Shown here in pieces: positions 41,634-52,173 of a DNA stretch of 64,000 bases; position 1 is the stretch's first letter, and every line of letters begins with the position of its first letter. Position numbers and translations under genes: made by a program. The notes beneath the pieces were generated by a model. That model worked only from the letters and a program-made list of their open reading frames with translations. It had not been told where the DNA came from and ran no database searches. The stretch is from positions 310,001 through 374,000 of the forward strand of contig NZ_RQFK01000033.1 in assembly GCF_004770765.1 (NCBI RefSeq), written 5' to 3'. This DNA comes from Leptospira noumeaensis. Lineage in GTDB: Bacteria > Spirochaetota > Leptospiria > Leptospirales > Leptospiraceae.

Positions 41634-42101
41634 TTAAGATTCAAACACCAATTCCAAACATTCATCTTCTTTCTTTCGCATTTGGATGGCGTCTTCTTCG
41701 TTTGTTTCATGGTCATAACCAAACAAGTGCAAGATTCCATGAACCAGAAGTCGGTAAAACTCATCGATTACCGAGTGACCAACTTCTTTGGCTTGTTTAC
41801 GGCAAGTATCCATTGAGATCACAACTTCCCCTAAGATCTGAATGGGTATGGGAGGAGATTCAGAATACAATGGAAAAGAAAGTACATCTGTTGTTTTACT
41901 TAGTCCCCTTCTTTCTAAATTGATTTCTTTCATCAATTCATCATCCACAAGTAGAATGGAAAGTTCTAATACTTGTAAAAACTTAGGACTTAAAAACTTA
42001 AGTATACGTTCCGAATTATTTAACACAAGATCTGATTTAATTTCTATGTCCCCACCCCACTGGTCATTCAAGTGGGTGGAAACCATAAGTGAGGAATTCA
42101 T
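41634..42101 (-). CDS. ybeY: Endoribonuclease YbeY
   Basis: A metal-dependent RNase for 16S rRNA 3' maturation and ribosome quality control, 155 residues. The metal site is the H-x3-H-x5-H motif in [11 protein letters not shown] (about residues 122-132). The TDVLSFP motif near residue 72 is conserved. It overlaps the upstream HD phosphodiesterase gene by 4 bases, and the phoH-HD-ybeY order is widespread among bacteria. Confidence 0.95.
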   Translation of the reverse strand: MNSSLMVSTHLNDQWGGDIEIKSDLVLNNSERILKFLSPKFLQVLELSILLVDDELMKEINLERRGLSKTTDVLSFPLYSESPPIPIQILGEVVISMDTCRKQAKEVGHSVIDEFYRLLVHGILHLFGYDHETNEEDAIQMRKKEDECLELVFES

Positions 42102-44464
42102 TTTTTATTTTTTTTAGAACCGGCAGACTCCAAAGCTTTGGTATCTTCCGGTTTTGGGTATTTTGGTCTTTGGTGTAAACTAGAAAGTAAAACTTCTTTA
42201 AAGCTAGATTTGATAATTTCTAAATCCCCAATGGTAAGTCCACTTTCATCCAACTGGTTCTCCGCAAGTTTAGAGTTTACTATTTTACGAATAAGTTCAT
42301 CTAAACTTTCCTGGGAAACTTCATCTAACGAACGAGAGGCGGCTTCTAAAGAGTCGGCAATCATTACAATTGCGGTTTCTTTACTTTGTGGTTTAGGACC
42401 AGGATACTGAAAATCCTTTTTATTGATATTTTTCCTGGCAGAAGGAGAAATCTCTTGTAAGGCTTTATGATAAAAAAATGCCATTGTTGAGGTTCCATGA
42501 TGTTCAGGAATAAAACTTATGATTTCTCTAGGTAACCTGGCTTTTTTTGCCATTTCAATTCCATCTAACACATGATCAATGACTGTTTTTGCAGCAAGGG
42601 CCGGATTGTTTTTATCAATATGTTCCGGTTTTGGAATCAAATGTTGGTTTTCTACAAAAAACCCAGCATTGGGAATTTTTCCAATGTCATGGAAATAAAC
42701 ACCAACCCGCACAAGGAGCCTATCCAAATTTAAATTTTGAGCCGCCCTTTCCGAAAGTGCAGCCACCATAAAAGTATGAGTATAAGTAGATGGAGCTTTG
42801 GTTAATAATTGTTGCAACAATGGATGGCCGGTGTCTGCAAGTTCGATGAGTTTGAAACGCGTAGGAATATTGAATATATACTCATACATCGGTAACAAAA
42901 ACTGAACGGCAGTAGCACTCGCAAAACCATTTACAAAACACATCACAGTGATTCTAAATAAATTGGAATTGGTTAGATCACGAAAGAATCCAGCTCCGGT
43001 TGTTACATAAAATTCTCTGCCATCAAACAAATATCCTGCGGTTGTGATGAGAATCTGAACAAAGGTAAGAAGAAAACCAGCCTTTAAAAAATCGATTCGT
43101 TTGAGAAGCCGTCTTCCGTAAATAGAACTCATAACGGCTACAGTAAAAGCCAACATAAACGATGTTGGGTTGTATCTTGAGGCAAAAAAGACCGCAAATG
43201 CTAAAAAGAACCCAATCGCAATGGAAAGTTGTTCATCATAAACAAATCCAAGAAGTAAACAAAGCATTCCCACAGGAACAAACATTCCAAAATAATAAAC
43301 ACCCGACAAATCACTGTCAGTTGCATAAAATACTTTTGAAAGCAGATAAATGGATGCAATCACAATCCAAAGGGTAAAAAAGATGATGAGGTTACTCGAG
43401 AGGTCATTGAGTCGATTTGGCCTGTAACGAATCAAATAAAACCCAACGATCACAATTAACACACATTGAGTGAGAAAAATAGAAATTATGGATGCCAAAT
43501 TTGCACGAGTGGCATAACGGTTCATCATATCCAGTTTTAATTTTACTTCTGGAGTGATGACATCGCCAGAACGGACGATCACCTCATTGGCTTGGATTCG
43601 ACTTTTCTGAATGGGAATAGAACCTGCAGCCCGCATCCTTGCATTTTCCGTTTCTTCTGGGTTGTAATTACATGCAGGATAAGAATACACATAATAAAGT
43701 CCGATTCTTGAAACTGCTTTGAGTAGGGAATCAGAAACATTTGGTAACTTTTCGGAAGCTAACTTTGATAAAACGGAAGCAACAGGCCCTTCTTTATAAA
43801 TTTGTGATCTGGGAATCACCAAATTCCCATCGATGATAGAAGTTTGGTCTTGGGTACCAATATTACGAATTTTGGCACCGGCTTTGTCCAAGTCTTTGGC
43901 AAAAGGAAGGTCTTCTTTTACGATACAATACTTAGAAAATATTAAGTTCGTATATTGTTGGATAAAGTTTTTTAATTTATCTTTTCTTGGATAATCCAGT
44001 ATGGCTTGGATTTCTTCGTTTGTACGATTGCGCCATCTGGGGATACGATCTTTTACAATCGCAGGTGTTCCCTTACCTTCTGCAAGAATAGAACGTAAGA
44101 GTTCCACATCTTCCGAAAGATTGGTATCAATCCCTGCAACTAAAATTCCAAAATCTTTATCAAAAGCAAAAGGAACATTAGCGACTGCCTTTTGTTTTTC
44201 CCCGTTTGTTTTTTCTGCATCTTCATACGAAAACTCTTTAACCGACTGAATGGTCTCTGGGGCAATTTTACCTTCCGAAAATAACCCATCTGGATCGGTA
44301 TCCACTTTTGTTTGTCCAAAAAATGGTATAGAAAGTACATAGGTAACAAATAAGAGAGTTAAAAAAACTAAAACAATTTGGGTGTTACGAACCACAGACA
44401 CTGGCCTAACTTTCGTTAGGAAATCTGTGATTTGGGTCATTGGTGAATCTAATAAGGTTTTCAT
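42098..44464 (-). CDS. 7TM-HD family (PgpH-like) phosphodiesterase
   Basis: A 788-residue membrane protein with an N-terminal TM (about 28-48), a large extracytoplasmic 7TMR-HDED-like region, and about seven TM segments (about 315-530). A cytoplasmic HD domain follows at about 555-730 ([44 protein letters not shown]). PgpH homologues hydrolyse c-di-AMP, so this is probably the degradative arm of c-di-AMP signalling. It overlaps both phoH and ybeY by 4 bases (ATGA). Confidence 0.9.
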   Translation of the reverse strand: MKTLLDSPMTQITDFLTKVRPVSVVRNTQIVLVFLTLLFVTYVLSIPFFGQTKVDTDPDGLFSEGKIAPETIQSVKEFSYEDAEKTNGEKQKAVANVPFAFDKDFGILVAGIDTNLSEDVELLRSILAEGKGTPAIVKDRIPRWRNRTNEEIQAILDYPRKDKLKNFIQQYTNLIFSKYCIVKEDLPFAKDLDKAGAKIRNIGTQDQTSIIDGNLVIPRSQIYKEGPVASVLSKLASEKLPNVSDSLLKAVSRIGLYYVYSYPACNYNPEETENARMRAAGSIPIQKSRIQANEVIVRSGDVITPEVKLKLDMMNRYATRANLASIISIFLTQCVLIVIVGFYLIRYRPNRLNDLSSNLIIFFTLWIVIASIYLLSKVFYATDSDLSGVYYFGMFVPVGMLCLLLGFVYDEQLSIAIGFFLAFAVFFASRYNPTSFMLAFTVAVMSSIYGRRLLKRIDFLKAGFLLTFVQILITTAGYLFDGREFYVTTGAGFFRDLTNSNLFRITVMCFVNGFASATAVQFLLPMYEYIFNIPTRFKLIELADTGHPLLQQLLTKAPSTYTHTFMVAALSERAAQNLNLDRLLVRVGVYFHDIGKIPNAGFFVENQHLIPKPEHIDKNNPALAAKTVIDHVLDGIEMAKKARLPREIISFIPEHHGTSTMAFFYHKALQEISPSARKNINKKDFQYPGPKPQSKETAIVMIADSLEAASRSLDEVSQESLDELIRKIVNSKLAENQLDESGLTIGDLEIIKSSFKEVLLSSLHQRPKYPKPEDTKALESAGSKKNKK

Positions 44465-45468
44465 GGTTTTTTTGAAAATAGACTTTCGTTTTCTTCAAAT
44501 CGTCTGACGATAGATTCGACGATGGGGTGACGGGTGATATCTTCTCTTCCAAAGAAAATTGTTTCGATTCCGTTTAGATTTCGCAAAGTATAAACCGTTT
44601 TTTCTAATCCTGACCTACCATGAGCCAAGTCAATTTGGGTGGCATCTCCAGAGATTGCCATTTTGGAGTTTTTTCCAAACCGAGTCAGAAACATTTTTAG
44701 CTGAGGCAAAGTACAGTTTTGTGCTTCGTCCAAAATGATAAAGGAATGAGAAAGAGTTCGTCCTCTCATAAAAGCAATGGGAGCAATTTCAATTTTTCCC
44801 ACTTGTAAGTATTCACTTGTTTTTTCAAAACCTATGCATTCGTGTAACGCATCATAGATGGGACGTAAGTATGGGTTTACTTTTTGTGTTAAATCACCCG
44901 GAAGAAATCCTAAGTTTTCACCGGCTTCCACAGCAGGCCTTGTGAGAATCAGCCTGTCCACTTCTCCCGTTTGCATCATACGACATGCCGAAGCAATGGA
45001 TAAAAAGGTTTTACCAGTTCCCGCAGGTCCCATAGCAATGGTGATGTAGTTTTTATGAAGGCTATCTACAAAACTTTCCTGATTTTTGGTGCGAGGAAAG
45101 ATGGGTTTTCCTTTGAAGGTAACAAAAATTTTGTCTCTCGGAGTCCAAGTCTCTCCTTCCTTCTGGAAGTCAGAAGATCCTGGGGTCGGCCAACCACCGC
45201 TGGAATCTTTTACCTTATTTACTAAATAATCGATATCAAAAAAAGAATAATCGGCTTTGTCGGGTCTACGTTTGAAATTTTCTTCCACCTTTTGAAAGGT
45301 ATCCAAGGCAACCTGGACTTGGTCATCGCTTCCTTGGATGATGAGAGATTTTCCACGAGGGATGAGTTTTACATTGAGGCGACTTTCCCATAACGGGAGT
45401 TTGCTGTCTCCAATCCCACATACCGTTTGGTAGAGGGACTCTTCCTGAAATGTAAAACTTTCATCCAT
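44461..45468 (-). CDS. PhoH family ATPase
   Basis: A 335-residue PhoH-like protein (YbeZ type). The N-terminal KH-like segment ([20 protein letters not shown]) precedes the P-loop ATPase domain, with Walker [12 protein letters not shown] and Walker [30 protein letters not shown] is a family hallmark. It is thought to act with YbeY in RNA processing, and both genes are in this operon. It starts one base after the aspS stop. Confidence 0.94.
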   Translation of the reverse strand: MDESFTFQEESLYQTVCGIGDSKLPLWESRLNVKLIPRGKSLIIQGSDDQVQVALDTFQKVEENFKRRPDKADYSFFDIDYLVNKVKDSSGGWPTPGSSDFQKEGETWTPRDKIFVTFKGKPIFPRTKNQESFVDSLHKNYITIAMGPAGTGKTFLSIASACRMMQTGEVDRLILTRPAVEAGENLGFLPGDLTQKVNPYLRPIYDALHECIGFEKTSEYLQVGKIEIAPIAFMRGRTLSHSFIILDEAQNCTLPQLKMFLTRFGKNSKMAISGDATQIDLAHGRSGLEKTVYTLRNLNGIETIFFGREDITRHPIVESIVRRFEENESLFSKKP

Positions 45469-45469
45469 A

Positions 45470-47275
45470 TTAGATAGTGACTACCCTGAGTTTTAATTCT
45501 TCTAGTTGTTTCGCTTCAACAGGACCTGGTGCTTCACTCATCATACAGGTTCCTTTCTGAGTTTTTGGGAAAGCAATGACATCACGAATGGAAGTTCCCC
45601 CAGTGAGTAACATCATAATCCGATCCACTCCAAAGGCAATCCCCCCATGTGGTGGAGCACCGAAGGAAAGAGCATCGAGTAAAAATCCGAATTTGGATTT
45701 AGCATCTTCTTCTCCAATTCCAATCGCTTCCAAAACTAGGCTTTGGATTTCTGGGTTGTGAATCCTGATCGATCCACCGCCAATTTCTGTGCCATTCAGA
45801 ACTAGATCATAAGCTTTAGCACCTATCGAAGAAAGGTCAACCGATTTCCCTGCTTTCCAATCTCTTAGTTTGTCAAAGTCTTCTTCTTTGGGAGAAGTGA
45901 AAGGATGGTGGAGGAAGGTCCAAGTTTTTGTGGTTTCATCCAGTTCAAACATAGGGAAGTCCACAACCCAATGGAAACTATATGGAACCTTAGGTGGATC
46001 ATATTTTTCGGATAATTTCAATCGTAAGGCACCAAGAGAAGCGTTCACAATTTTAGAGGAGTCTGCCCCAAAAAAAACCATATCCCCTTCTTTGGATCCC
46101 ACTGCCTTCGCAATGGCGGCAAGTGCTTCCGGAGTGAATCGTTTGGTGATTGTAGATTCAAGTCCGTTTGCTCCATGTTTCATATAAGCAAGGCCTTTGG
46201 CACGGAAGTCGCGAGATAACCAAGAAGTTAAGTCTTCGATTTCTTTACGAGAAATCACAGACCCACCCGGAACACAAATCGCCTTCACTACCCCACCACC
46301 AGAAACAGCAGCACTAAACACTTGGAAGTCCGCGTCTTTCACAATTTCCGATACATTCACAAGTTTCATTCCAAAACGAATGTCTGGTTTGTCAGAACCA
46401 TACTCTTCCATCGCCACATGATATGGCATGGTTGCAAAAGGAGCACTGACTTCTAAATTAAAAACTTTTTTTAAAGCGAATGCCCACATAGCTTCAATTT
46501 CACGACGAATGTCTTCTTCTGTTACAAAAGAAAACTCCATGTCGAGTTGGGTGAATTCTGGTTGGCGGTCTGCACGTAAGTCTTCATCTCGAAAACATTT
46601 TACGATTTGGAAATATCTTTCCATTCCCCCAATCATAAGGATTTGTTTGAAAAGTTGGGGAGACTGCGGGAGAGCATAAAACTCACCGGCATTCAAACGC
46701 GAAGGAACAAGGAAATCACGTGCTCCTTCTGGTGTGGATTTATTCAAAATAGGAGTTTCAATTTCTAAAAAAGATTTACTATCTAAGTATTCTCGGAGAG
46801 CAAACGTTAGTTTGTGACGTAACACCAAACGATCCCGAAGTTCTTCTCTTCGCATATCAAGATAACGATACTTCAACCGAATTTCTTCGCCGGATGGATC
46901 AAACTCATCTAAAGTAAAAGGAGGAGTTTTGGATGTATTTAAAATTTCGACTGATTCGGCAATTAACTCATATTTACCGGTTTCCATCTTGGGGTTTACA
47001 GATTCCGCATCACGAAGGGAAAGTTTTCCTTTAACAGCAATCACAAACTCGGAACGAATTTTTTCTACTTTGGAGAAGTCATCACCCAAAATTTCTTTAC
47101 GAGCCACAATTTGTAAAATTCCCGAACGATCACGAAGATCGATAAAAATCACACCACCTTGGTCGCGGTAACGAAAGGCCCAACCGGAAAGGAATAAAGT
47201 TTTACCAACAGAGGCATCTGAGACACTCGTTGCGCTAATTCTATTTTTGTATTCTGATGTTACCCACTGATTCAA
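45470..47275 (-). CDS. aspS: Aspartyl-tRNA synthetase
   Basis: A class IIb synthetase, 601 residues. It has the N-terminal OB-fold anticodon domain ([23 protein letters not shown]), motif 2 ([20 protein letters not shown]), a GAD insertion of bacterial type and motif 3 ([15 protein letters not shown]). Bacterial-type length and the insertion are as expected. Whether it is discriminating or also charges tRNA-Asn cannot be decided here. It lies between dnaB (12-base gap) and phoH. Confidence 0.96.
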   Translation of the reverse strand: MNQWVTSEYKNRISATSVSDASVGKTLFLSGWAFRYRDQGGVIFIDLRDRSGILQIVARKEILGDDFSKVEKIRSEFVIAVKGKLSLRDAESVNPKMETGKYELIAESVEILNTSKTPPFTLDEFDPSGEEIRLKYRYLDMRREELRDRLVLRHKLTFALREYLDSKSFLEIETPILNKSTPEGARDFLVPSRLNAGEFYALPQSPQLFKQILMIGGMERYFQIVKCFRDEDLRADRQPEFTQLDMEFSFVTEEDIRREIEAMWAFALKKVFNLEVSAPFATMPYHVAMEEYGSDKPDIRFGMKLVNVSEIVKDADFQVFSAAVSGGGVVKAICVPGGSVISRKEIEDLTSWLSRDFRAKGLAYMKHGANGLESTITKRFTPEALAAIAKAVGSKEGDMVFFGADSSKIVNASLGALRLKLSEKYDPPKVPYSFHWVVDFPMFELDETTKTWTFLHHPFTSPKEEDFDKLRDWKAGKSVDLSSIGAKAYDLVLNGTEIGGGSIRIHNPEIQSLVLEAIGIGEEDAKSKFGFLLDALSFGAPPHGGIAFGVDRIMMLLTGGTSIRDVIAFPKTQKGTCMMSEAPGPVEAKQLEELKLRVVTI

Positions 47276-47287
47276 TTGAAAACCTCT

Positions 47288-48631
47288 TTATAATGGTACG
47301 TTGTCGAAACGGCTAATCTTCGGATTGAACATCAATGGAAAATCGGCCGTAGCACCCGCTCTGTTTTTGGCGATAATGATCTCTGCCATTCCCCTTTTGT
47401 TTGGGTCAAGCTCCTCGGGAGGTTTCACCATTTCTTCCCGATAAATAAAACATACAATGTCCGCATCCTGCTCAATGGCACCTGACTCCCGTAAGTCGGA
47501 AAGTTGTGGCCTTTGGTCTTTGGACCGGTTTTCGATGGACCGGTTCATCTGCGACAATGCGATGATGGGACAACCCACTTCCCTTGCCATTTGTTTGAGA
47601 CCCCTGGAAATATTGGCAACCTCTTGTTGCCTTCCTCCCATAGCGGCTTTCGGATCACTCATGAGCTGTAAATAATCCACAATTACAAGACCCACTTCTT
47701 CTGTCGTACGAAGTTGGCGGAGTCTTGCCGAAAACTCTTGGATGGTTAAATACCCAGAATCATCAATATACAAACTAGCAGAAGTAATGTTCCCAATACT
47801 ATCTTTCAGTTGTGTCATCTGTGCCGAAGTCAAAGTTCCTGCTTTTAATGCATAGGAATCAATCCTTGCATCCGCACTGATGAGTTTAAGGAGTAATTCG
47901 ATCCGGCTCATCTCGAGAGAGAAAATAACAACCGTTTTACGTTCTTTCAAAGCGGCATTGGCTGCGATATTCAAAGCAAAAGTTGTTTTTCCGTTTCCAG
48001 GACGTGCGGCAAGGATCATGAGTTCGTGAGATTTTAAACCTGTGGTTGCCATATCAAGACCAGTAAAATGGGTTTTTAATCCATTGATCCCACCGGTTCC
48101 ATTTTGGCTGGCAGCGACTACATTTTTAATGTAATCAATCAGGGCGTTGGCATCGTCTTTTACTTTTCGTAAACCTTTGGATCTCTCCTGGCGAGAGATG
48201 TCCATTAGCGACTGTTCTACGAGACTAAATATAGAATCGTTTTCTCCAGGTTCCACTTTGACTTTGTCAATGGCTTGGTTTAATGCTTCGACATACTTAC
48301 GTCTGTCGGAAACACGTTTCACACGCCGCACATAGTATTCTAGTGGTTGGAAAGGAACAGTATCTTTGTAAAGAGAAGTGATGTATTCCAAGTCGCGGGA
48401 CTCATCTTTGAAAAGACGTTTTTCCCGCATTTGGTTTGTGACCGTAACAAGGTCGATATTGATCCCTTCATTGATGAGATCTGTGACGGCTTCAAAGACT
48501 CGCCTGTGGCTGTCCATATAGAAGTCGTCCGGGCTTAGACCTAAGTCTTCCTGCCCGGCTACCCCTCTCATGAGTAGGTAACCGATTAAGTTCTTCTCAG
48601 ACTCTATCTCCTGAAGGGGGTTAGAATTCAT
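47288..48631 (-). CDS. dnaB: Replicative DNA helicase
   Basis: Hexameric DnaB helicase, 447 residues. The N-terminal helical domain ([12 protein letters not shown]) is followed by a linker and a RecA-like motor with Walker [14 protein letters not shown], Walker [10 protein letters not shown] and [11 protein letters not shown]. No intein is visible at the P-loop, a common insertion site. It sits downstream of rplI, a conserved bacterial arrangement. Confidence 0.96.
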   Translation of the reverse strand: MNSNPLQEIESEKNLIGYLLMRGVAGQEDLGLSPDDFYMDSHRRVFEAVTDLINEGINIDLVTVTNQMREKRLFKDESRDLEYITSLYKDTVPFQPLEYYVRRVKRVSDRRKYVEALNQAIDKVKVEPGENDSIFSLVEQSLMDISRQERSKGLRKVKDDANALIDYIKNVVAASQNGTGGINGLKTHFTGLDMATTGLKSHELMILAARPGNGKTTFALNIAANAALKERKTVVIFSLEMSRIELLLKLISADARIDSYALKAGTLTSAQMTQLKDSIGNITSASLYIDDSGYLTIQEFSARLRQLRTTEEVGLVIVDYLQLMSDPKAAMGGRQQEVANISRGLKQMAREVGCPIIALSQMNRSIENRSKDQRPQLSDLRESGAIEQDADIVCFIYREEMVKPPEELDPNKRGMAEIIIAKNRAGATADFPLMFNPKISRFDNVPL

Positions 48632-48652
48632 CGAAAAAGCTTTAGTGTAAGA

Positions 48653-49099
48653 CTATGCTTGGCCGACGACTTTAACTACGATTACTGGAACAACACCTTC
48701 AGCCAAACGAACTTTGATTTTAAATTCACCAACTGATTTAATTGGTTCACCTAGATCTAACTTACGTTTGTCGAGTTCTACTCCAGTGTTTTTGATTGCA
48801 AGTGCAATGTCATTCGCTGTAACAGAACCAAAAAGTTTGTCGTTTTCGCCCACTTTCACTTTTACTTCGTATGTTTTACCATCAATCGAAGTAGAAAGTT
48901 CTTTCATCACTTTCACGCGTTTTTCGCGTTTAAGTTCAGCAAGTCTCTTTTGGTGAATCGCAGCTTTAGTGTTTCCATCATTTGCACGGACAGCAAATCT
49001 TCTAGGGATGAGGAAGTTACGTGCATAACCATCTGCAACTTCTTTTACATCACCAGCATCACCAAGATTCAATACGTCTTTTTGTAATACAACTTTCAT
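48653..49099 (-). CDS. rplI: 50S ribosomal protein L9
   Basis: A 148-residue L9. The N-terminal domain MKVVLQKDVLNLGDAGD and DGYARNFLIPRRFA form the rRNA-binding signature, with a long linker helix and a C-terminal domain (LFGSVTANDIA). Length and motifs are standard. It is located between rpsR and dnaB. Confidence 0.97.
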   Translation of the reverse strand: MKVVLQKDVLNLGDAGDVKEVADGYARNFLIPRRFAVRANDGNTKAAIHQKRLAELKREKRVKVMKELSTSIDGKTYEVKVKVGENDKLFGSVTANDIALAIKNTGVELDKRKLDLGEPIKSVGEFKIKVRLAEGVVPVIVVKVVGQA

Positions 49100-49108
49100 C
49101 CGTTACTC

Positions 49109-49453
49109 CTACAGAACTTTAAACGGTAGTAAACCGATAGATCTGGATTTTCTGATTTCACGAGCAAGGGCTCTTTGGTGTTTGCCACAAGTTCCAGTGA
49201 TTCTTCTTGGAATGATTTTACCACGGTTGGTAACAAATCTTTCTAAGATGTCTACTCGTTTGTAATCAAGACCTGCAAGTAAGGCTTTGTCAGCACAGAA
49301 CTTACATACTTTCTTTTTATATTTTGCGTTTTTACGACCGAATTTGCCTTCTCCGTCTTTACCACGGAAACCGCCTTTTTCGTCGTCTTCCATCCCGTCC
49401 ATACTCTCGCGGGAATCTGTTCTTGTATCATCAATATTTGTCGTTTCGCTCAT
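49109..49453 (-). CDS. rpsR: 30S ribosomal protein S18 with N-terminal extension
   Basis: The S18 core begins at [16 protein letters not shown] and contains [17 protein letters not shown] and [16 protein letters not shown]. Before the core are about 45 extra, acidic and Gly-rich residues ([17 protein letters not shown]), so the protein is about 114 residues against the usual 70-80. I prefer the ATG at 49453, whose AGG-type site is better spaced than for the ATG at 49459. It lies between ssb and rplI. Confidence 0.95.
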   Translation of the reverse strand: MSETTNIDDTRTDSRESMDGMEDDEKGGFRGKDGEGKFGRKNAKYKKKVCKFCADKALLAGLDYKRVDILERFVTNRGKIIPRRITGTCGKHQRALAREIRKSRSIGLLPFKVL

Positions 49454-49465
49454 TGTCATAACCTA

Positions 49466-49906
49466 TCAAAAAGGAATGTCGTCATCACCGGCTGGATAAT
49501 CATCATAACCACTACTTACGCCGGAATCATAAGAATTGGAACTGTCAGAACGGTCACCACCTGATCCACCACCCTGTCCTTGGCCGCCCAGTAATTGTGC
49601 GGATTCAACATAAACACGGATTTTAGAGGCTTTTTTGCCTTCAGGAGTTTCCCAGGACTGTTGTTGCAGTCGACCTTCAATCGCTACTTGTTTTCCTTTG
49701 CCAGCATATTGTTTTAAAATGTCAGCAAGTCGGCCCCATGCAACACAGTCAAAATAATGAGTTTCCTCTTTTTTTTCACCGTTAGTCACATAAACTCTGT
49801 TATTCGCAATTGAAAAATTGACAACAGAACTTCCGTTCACCGATTTAAATTCCGGATCACGGGTCATTCGACCGATTATAAGTATTTTGTTAAGATCGTT
49901 AGCCAT
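49466..49906 (-). CDS. ssb: Single-stranded DNA-binding protein
   Basis: A 146-residue SSB with an N-terminal OB-fold (NKILIIGRMTRDPEFK, YFDCVAWGRLADILKQY, KQVAIEGRLQQQSWE), a Gly/Ser-rich linker and the conserved acidic tip GDDDIPF that recruits repair partners. It overlaps the rpsF stop by 8 bases. The rpsF-ssb-rpsR order is conserved widely and links replication with ribosome genes. Confidence 0.96.
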   Translation of the reverse strand: MANDLNKILIIGRMTRDPEFKSVNGSSVVNFSIANNRVYVTNGEKKEETHYFDCVAWGRLADILKQYAGKGKQVAIEGRLQQQSWETPEGKKASKIRVYVESAQLLGGQGQGGGSGGDRSDSSNSYDSGVSSGYDDYPAGDDDIPF

Positions 49907-50174
49907 TGGCCCTAATTACGAGGGTTTTTAAGATGTTTGCATTGAGTTTAAACTCATGTTCAATCTTTGCAACTTCAGCAGGAGCGCCGGAACACTTGAT
50001 GAGTGTGAAGTGACCTTGTTCGTCTTGTCCAACCGGATGCCAGAGTCTTTTAGAACCCCAATCCTCTTCGCCTTGGATCGTGAAGTTGTATTTGGAGAGT
50101 AAGTCTTTTACTGCAGACTTCGTCTCTTCTACATTCCCTTCACGAAGAATATTCGTGATTTCGTAGTTTCTCAT
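49899..50174 (-). CDS. rpsF: 30S ribosomal protein S6
   Basis: A 91-residue S6 beginning MRNYEITNILREGN, with the KLWHP-like segment GSKRLWHPVGQDEQGHFTLIKC. I used the ATG at 50174 because ATAGGAGA precedes it and homology starts there; a longer in-frame extension to 50267 would run through the leader. It is the first gene of the long minus-strand operon and binds S18, encoded two genes later. Confidence 0.95.
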   Translation of the reverse strand: MRNYEITNILREGNVEETKSAVKDLLSKYNFTIQGEEDWGSKRLWHPVGQDEQGHFTLIKCSGAPAEVAKIEHEFKLNANILKTLVIRANG

Positions 50175-50190
50175 ATTTCTCCTATGGGTA

Positions 50191-50216
50191 TACCTACATA
50201 GAAACACTTGTAGGTA
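50191..50216 (-). promoter_or_regulatory. Inverted repeat in rpsF leader, possible regulatory hairpin
   Basis: A perfect 8-bp inverted repeat (TACCTACA, 10-base loop, TGTAGGTA) lies 17 bases upstream of the rpsF ATG, just ahead of the ribosome binding site. rpsF leaders in several phyla bind the S6:S18 complex for autoregulation. This hairpin could serve that role or be a repressor site. I do not see the full known S6:S18 consensus, so the assignment is tentative. Confidence 0.4.
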
Positions 50217-50266
50217 GAAGAATTTGTTAGTTTCCACTAGGGTTTTGCCAATGGGGCCTTGGGTCA

Positions 50267-51049
50267 ATGGAATTTCTTCTTGGAGTTCCCAAACCCTTCC
50301 ATTTCCATGTAATTTCTAACATTTTTATGGGTGAAAAATCAAATTTTCCAGAGGTTTGGGGCCTAGGTCTTGGCCTATTTTTAGCACTTTATGCTGGGTT
50401 TTTAAACCACATCACCCCGAAAGAACCTGCCCTCGACAACCACTCTGGATTTGAATCCACCCTCCTCGGTCTAGAAATGGCAGAAACTCCCAAACAAGTC
50501 CAAGACCTAATTGGAATTCCCGACACCATCGATTTTTTTAACTTATCAGCAGAATACAGAAAGGTTCATTATTTTGACTTTGGATTTATCTTCTGTTATT
50601 TGGCATTTTTAACGTATACCGGGCATTATGCGGGAAGAAAGGTAAGACCCATTTTTTTAAAGATCTTTATGGGAATGGTTTTGCTTCTTGTGATTGCCGG
50701 TTTTGCCGATTTAATTGAAAACATTTTAATCCTAAATGTTTTGGATGCAAAAACCGCAGAAGAGATGACTCCCTCCCTAGAATACTTAAAACCCACCTCC
50801 CAACTCAAATGGTTTTGTTTGTTTGGGTATGTGGCCATCGTTTCCGTTTACTTTTGGTTATATGAAAAAAGTTGGATTTTAAGAACGGCATCCATTCTGT
50901 TTTTTACAGGATTTTTTTTGCAGCTCTTTTCGATTTACAAAACCAATTTACTCGAACTGAGTTTTCCCTTTTTTGCTGTGGGACTTACTTGCAGTTGGTT
51001 CCATTACGGTTTTAGTTTGGCTTTTAGTTCCTTATCAAAAAAAACATAA
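50267..51049 (+). CDS. Polytopic membrane protein of unknown function
   Basis: A 260-residue protein with about six transmembrane segments (near 31-48, 105-125, 128-155, 183-205, 209-227, 232-255). No family is recognised. The start is ATG at 50267 or ATG at 50327; neither has a strong ribosome site, and the shorter one would still keep all membrane segments. It is divergent from rpsF. Its 3' end overlaps the convergent CapA-like gene by 46 bases. Confidence 0.6.
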   Translation: MEFLLGVPKPFHFHVISNIFMGEKSNFPEVWGLGLGLFLALYAGFLNHITPKEPALDNHSGFESTLLGLEMAETPKQVQDLIGIPDTIDFFNLSAEYRKVHYFDFGFIFCYLAFLTYTGHYAGRKVRPIFLKIFMGMVLLLVIAGFADLIENILILNVLDAKTAEEMTPSLEYLKPTSQLKWFCLFGYVAIVSVYFWLYEKSWILRTASILFFTGFFLQLFSIYKTNLLELSFPFFAVGLTCSWFHYGFSLAFSSLSKKT

Positions 51050-52152
51050 CCCCTTCCCCCGGAAATCACAAGATCGGTTCCCAGTTGTTTACAAAGGATC
51101 GCATATTCTTTTAAAAAACCTTCAGCCTCTTTTGGTCCCAATGGGAAAAAATAATGATCTCCCGGTAGTGTTTGGTGTTTTCCAAAAACAGGAACCACTT
51201 CCACAAACAAAAGTTTGTCGGCATCAAAATGCAAAACAACTGAGATATTGTGTTTTAAGTATTGGTTTTTAGATCCAAATAAAAAGTTACCAAGGGAATA
51301 AATGACAACACCCTTGGGAAATACTTCTATCCCTTGCGGGATGTGGGGATGGTGTCCAATGATGACTTGATAACCAGCATTCACCAAATATTTGGCAGCA
51401 TTTCTTTCTGTATCCATCGGTAAGGGACTATATTCCACTCCCCAATGCACTGACAAAAGATTCACTTGGTTTGGTTTTGTTTTTTTGATGAGTCTCTCAG
51501 CCGTTCCCACTCGGAAGTATGCGGCCCCAGGAGATTTGTTTCCAGAAAAAAGCCTAGTTTCTCCTGTATCCGAAAAAGAAAAAATTCTGTACTCAGTATT
51601 TTGTTTGGAAACAGTAATGGGAACTAAAGCCTCATCCGTATTTTTACCGGCCCCGGTATGTGGTATTCCAAACTCATCCAAAAGTTCCAAAGTTTCCAAT
51701 AACCCACTTTCTCCAAAATCCATGGTATGGTTATTTCCAAGAAATACCCCATCGATCCCAAACATACGAAGTACAAGTAGATCCCTTCTTTCTCCAAAAA
51801 AAACATAGGACTTCCTTTGGTCGGCGGCTGGTGTTTTGTGGAGGATGGGGGTTTCTAAATTGAGAAACCGAAAATCAAAATTCTTTAGATAACTAAAAAA
51901 ACTACGAAAGGGAAAGTATGGATCCTCTGTTTTCATCGAATCCCGAACACCCCAATTGAACATCACATCCCCACCAAACCAAAGTTTAGTGGATTTTGGA
52001 TATTGGATGGTTTCACCCGTTTCCGTGCGGAAATGGTAAAGATCCTTAATGGGTAATTCGAGTTTTGGTTCTTCTGACTCAGGAATGTCCGCAGAAAACA
52101 AACATAACGGAAAAACGATAATAAGTGTTAGTCTGAAACAAAATCGAATCAT
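51004..52152 (-). CDS. CapA family protein (metallophosphatase-like)
   Basis: A 382-residue exported protein (signal peptide ending near LFSADIPE) of the CapA/PGA_cap family. Conserved segments include FGGDVMFNWGVRD, FLNLETPIL, LGNNHTMDFGESGL, LLSVHWGVEYSPLP and IGHHPHIPQGIEVF, which carry the predicted metal ligands. Named for poly-gamma-glutamate capsule synthesis, the family also occurs outside capsule loci, and no capsule genes are nearby here. It follows the LolA/LolB-like lipoprotein gene after a 21-base gap. Confidence 0.88.
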   Translation of the reverse strand: MIRFCFRLTLIIVFPLCLFSADIPESEEPKLELPIKDLYHFRTETGETIQYPKSTKLWFGGDVMFNWGVRDSMKTEDPYFPFRSFFSYLKNFDFRFLNLETPILHKTPAADQRKSYVFFGERRDLLVLRMFGIDGVFLGNNHTMDFGESGLLETLELLDEFGIPHTGAGKNTDEALVPITVSKQNTEYRIFSFSDTGETRLFSGNKSPGAAYFRVGTAERLIKKTKPNQVNLLSVHWGVEYSPLPMDTERNAAKYLVNAGYQVIIGHHPHIPQGIEVFPKGVVIYSLGNFLFGSKNQYLKHNISVVLHFDADKLLFVEVVPVFGKHQTLPGDHYFFPLGPKEAEGFLKEYAILCKQLGTDLVISGGRGYVFFDKELKAKLKP

Positions 52153-52173
52153 TTAAGAATAAAATTTTACCAT

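Noticed and set aside
50175..50267. N-terminal extension of rpsF to 50267
   Set aside because: S6 homology starts at MRNYEI; an optimal ribosome site precedes the ATG at 50174 and the extension would cover the leader hairpin.
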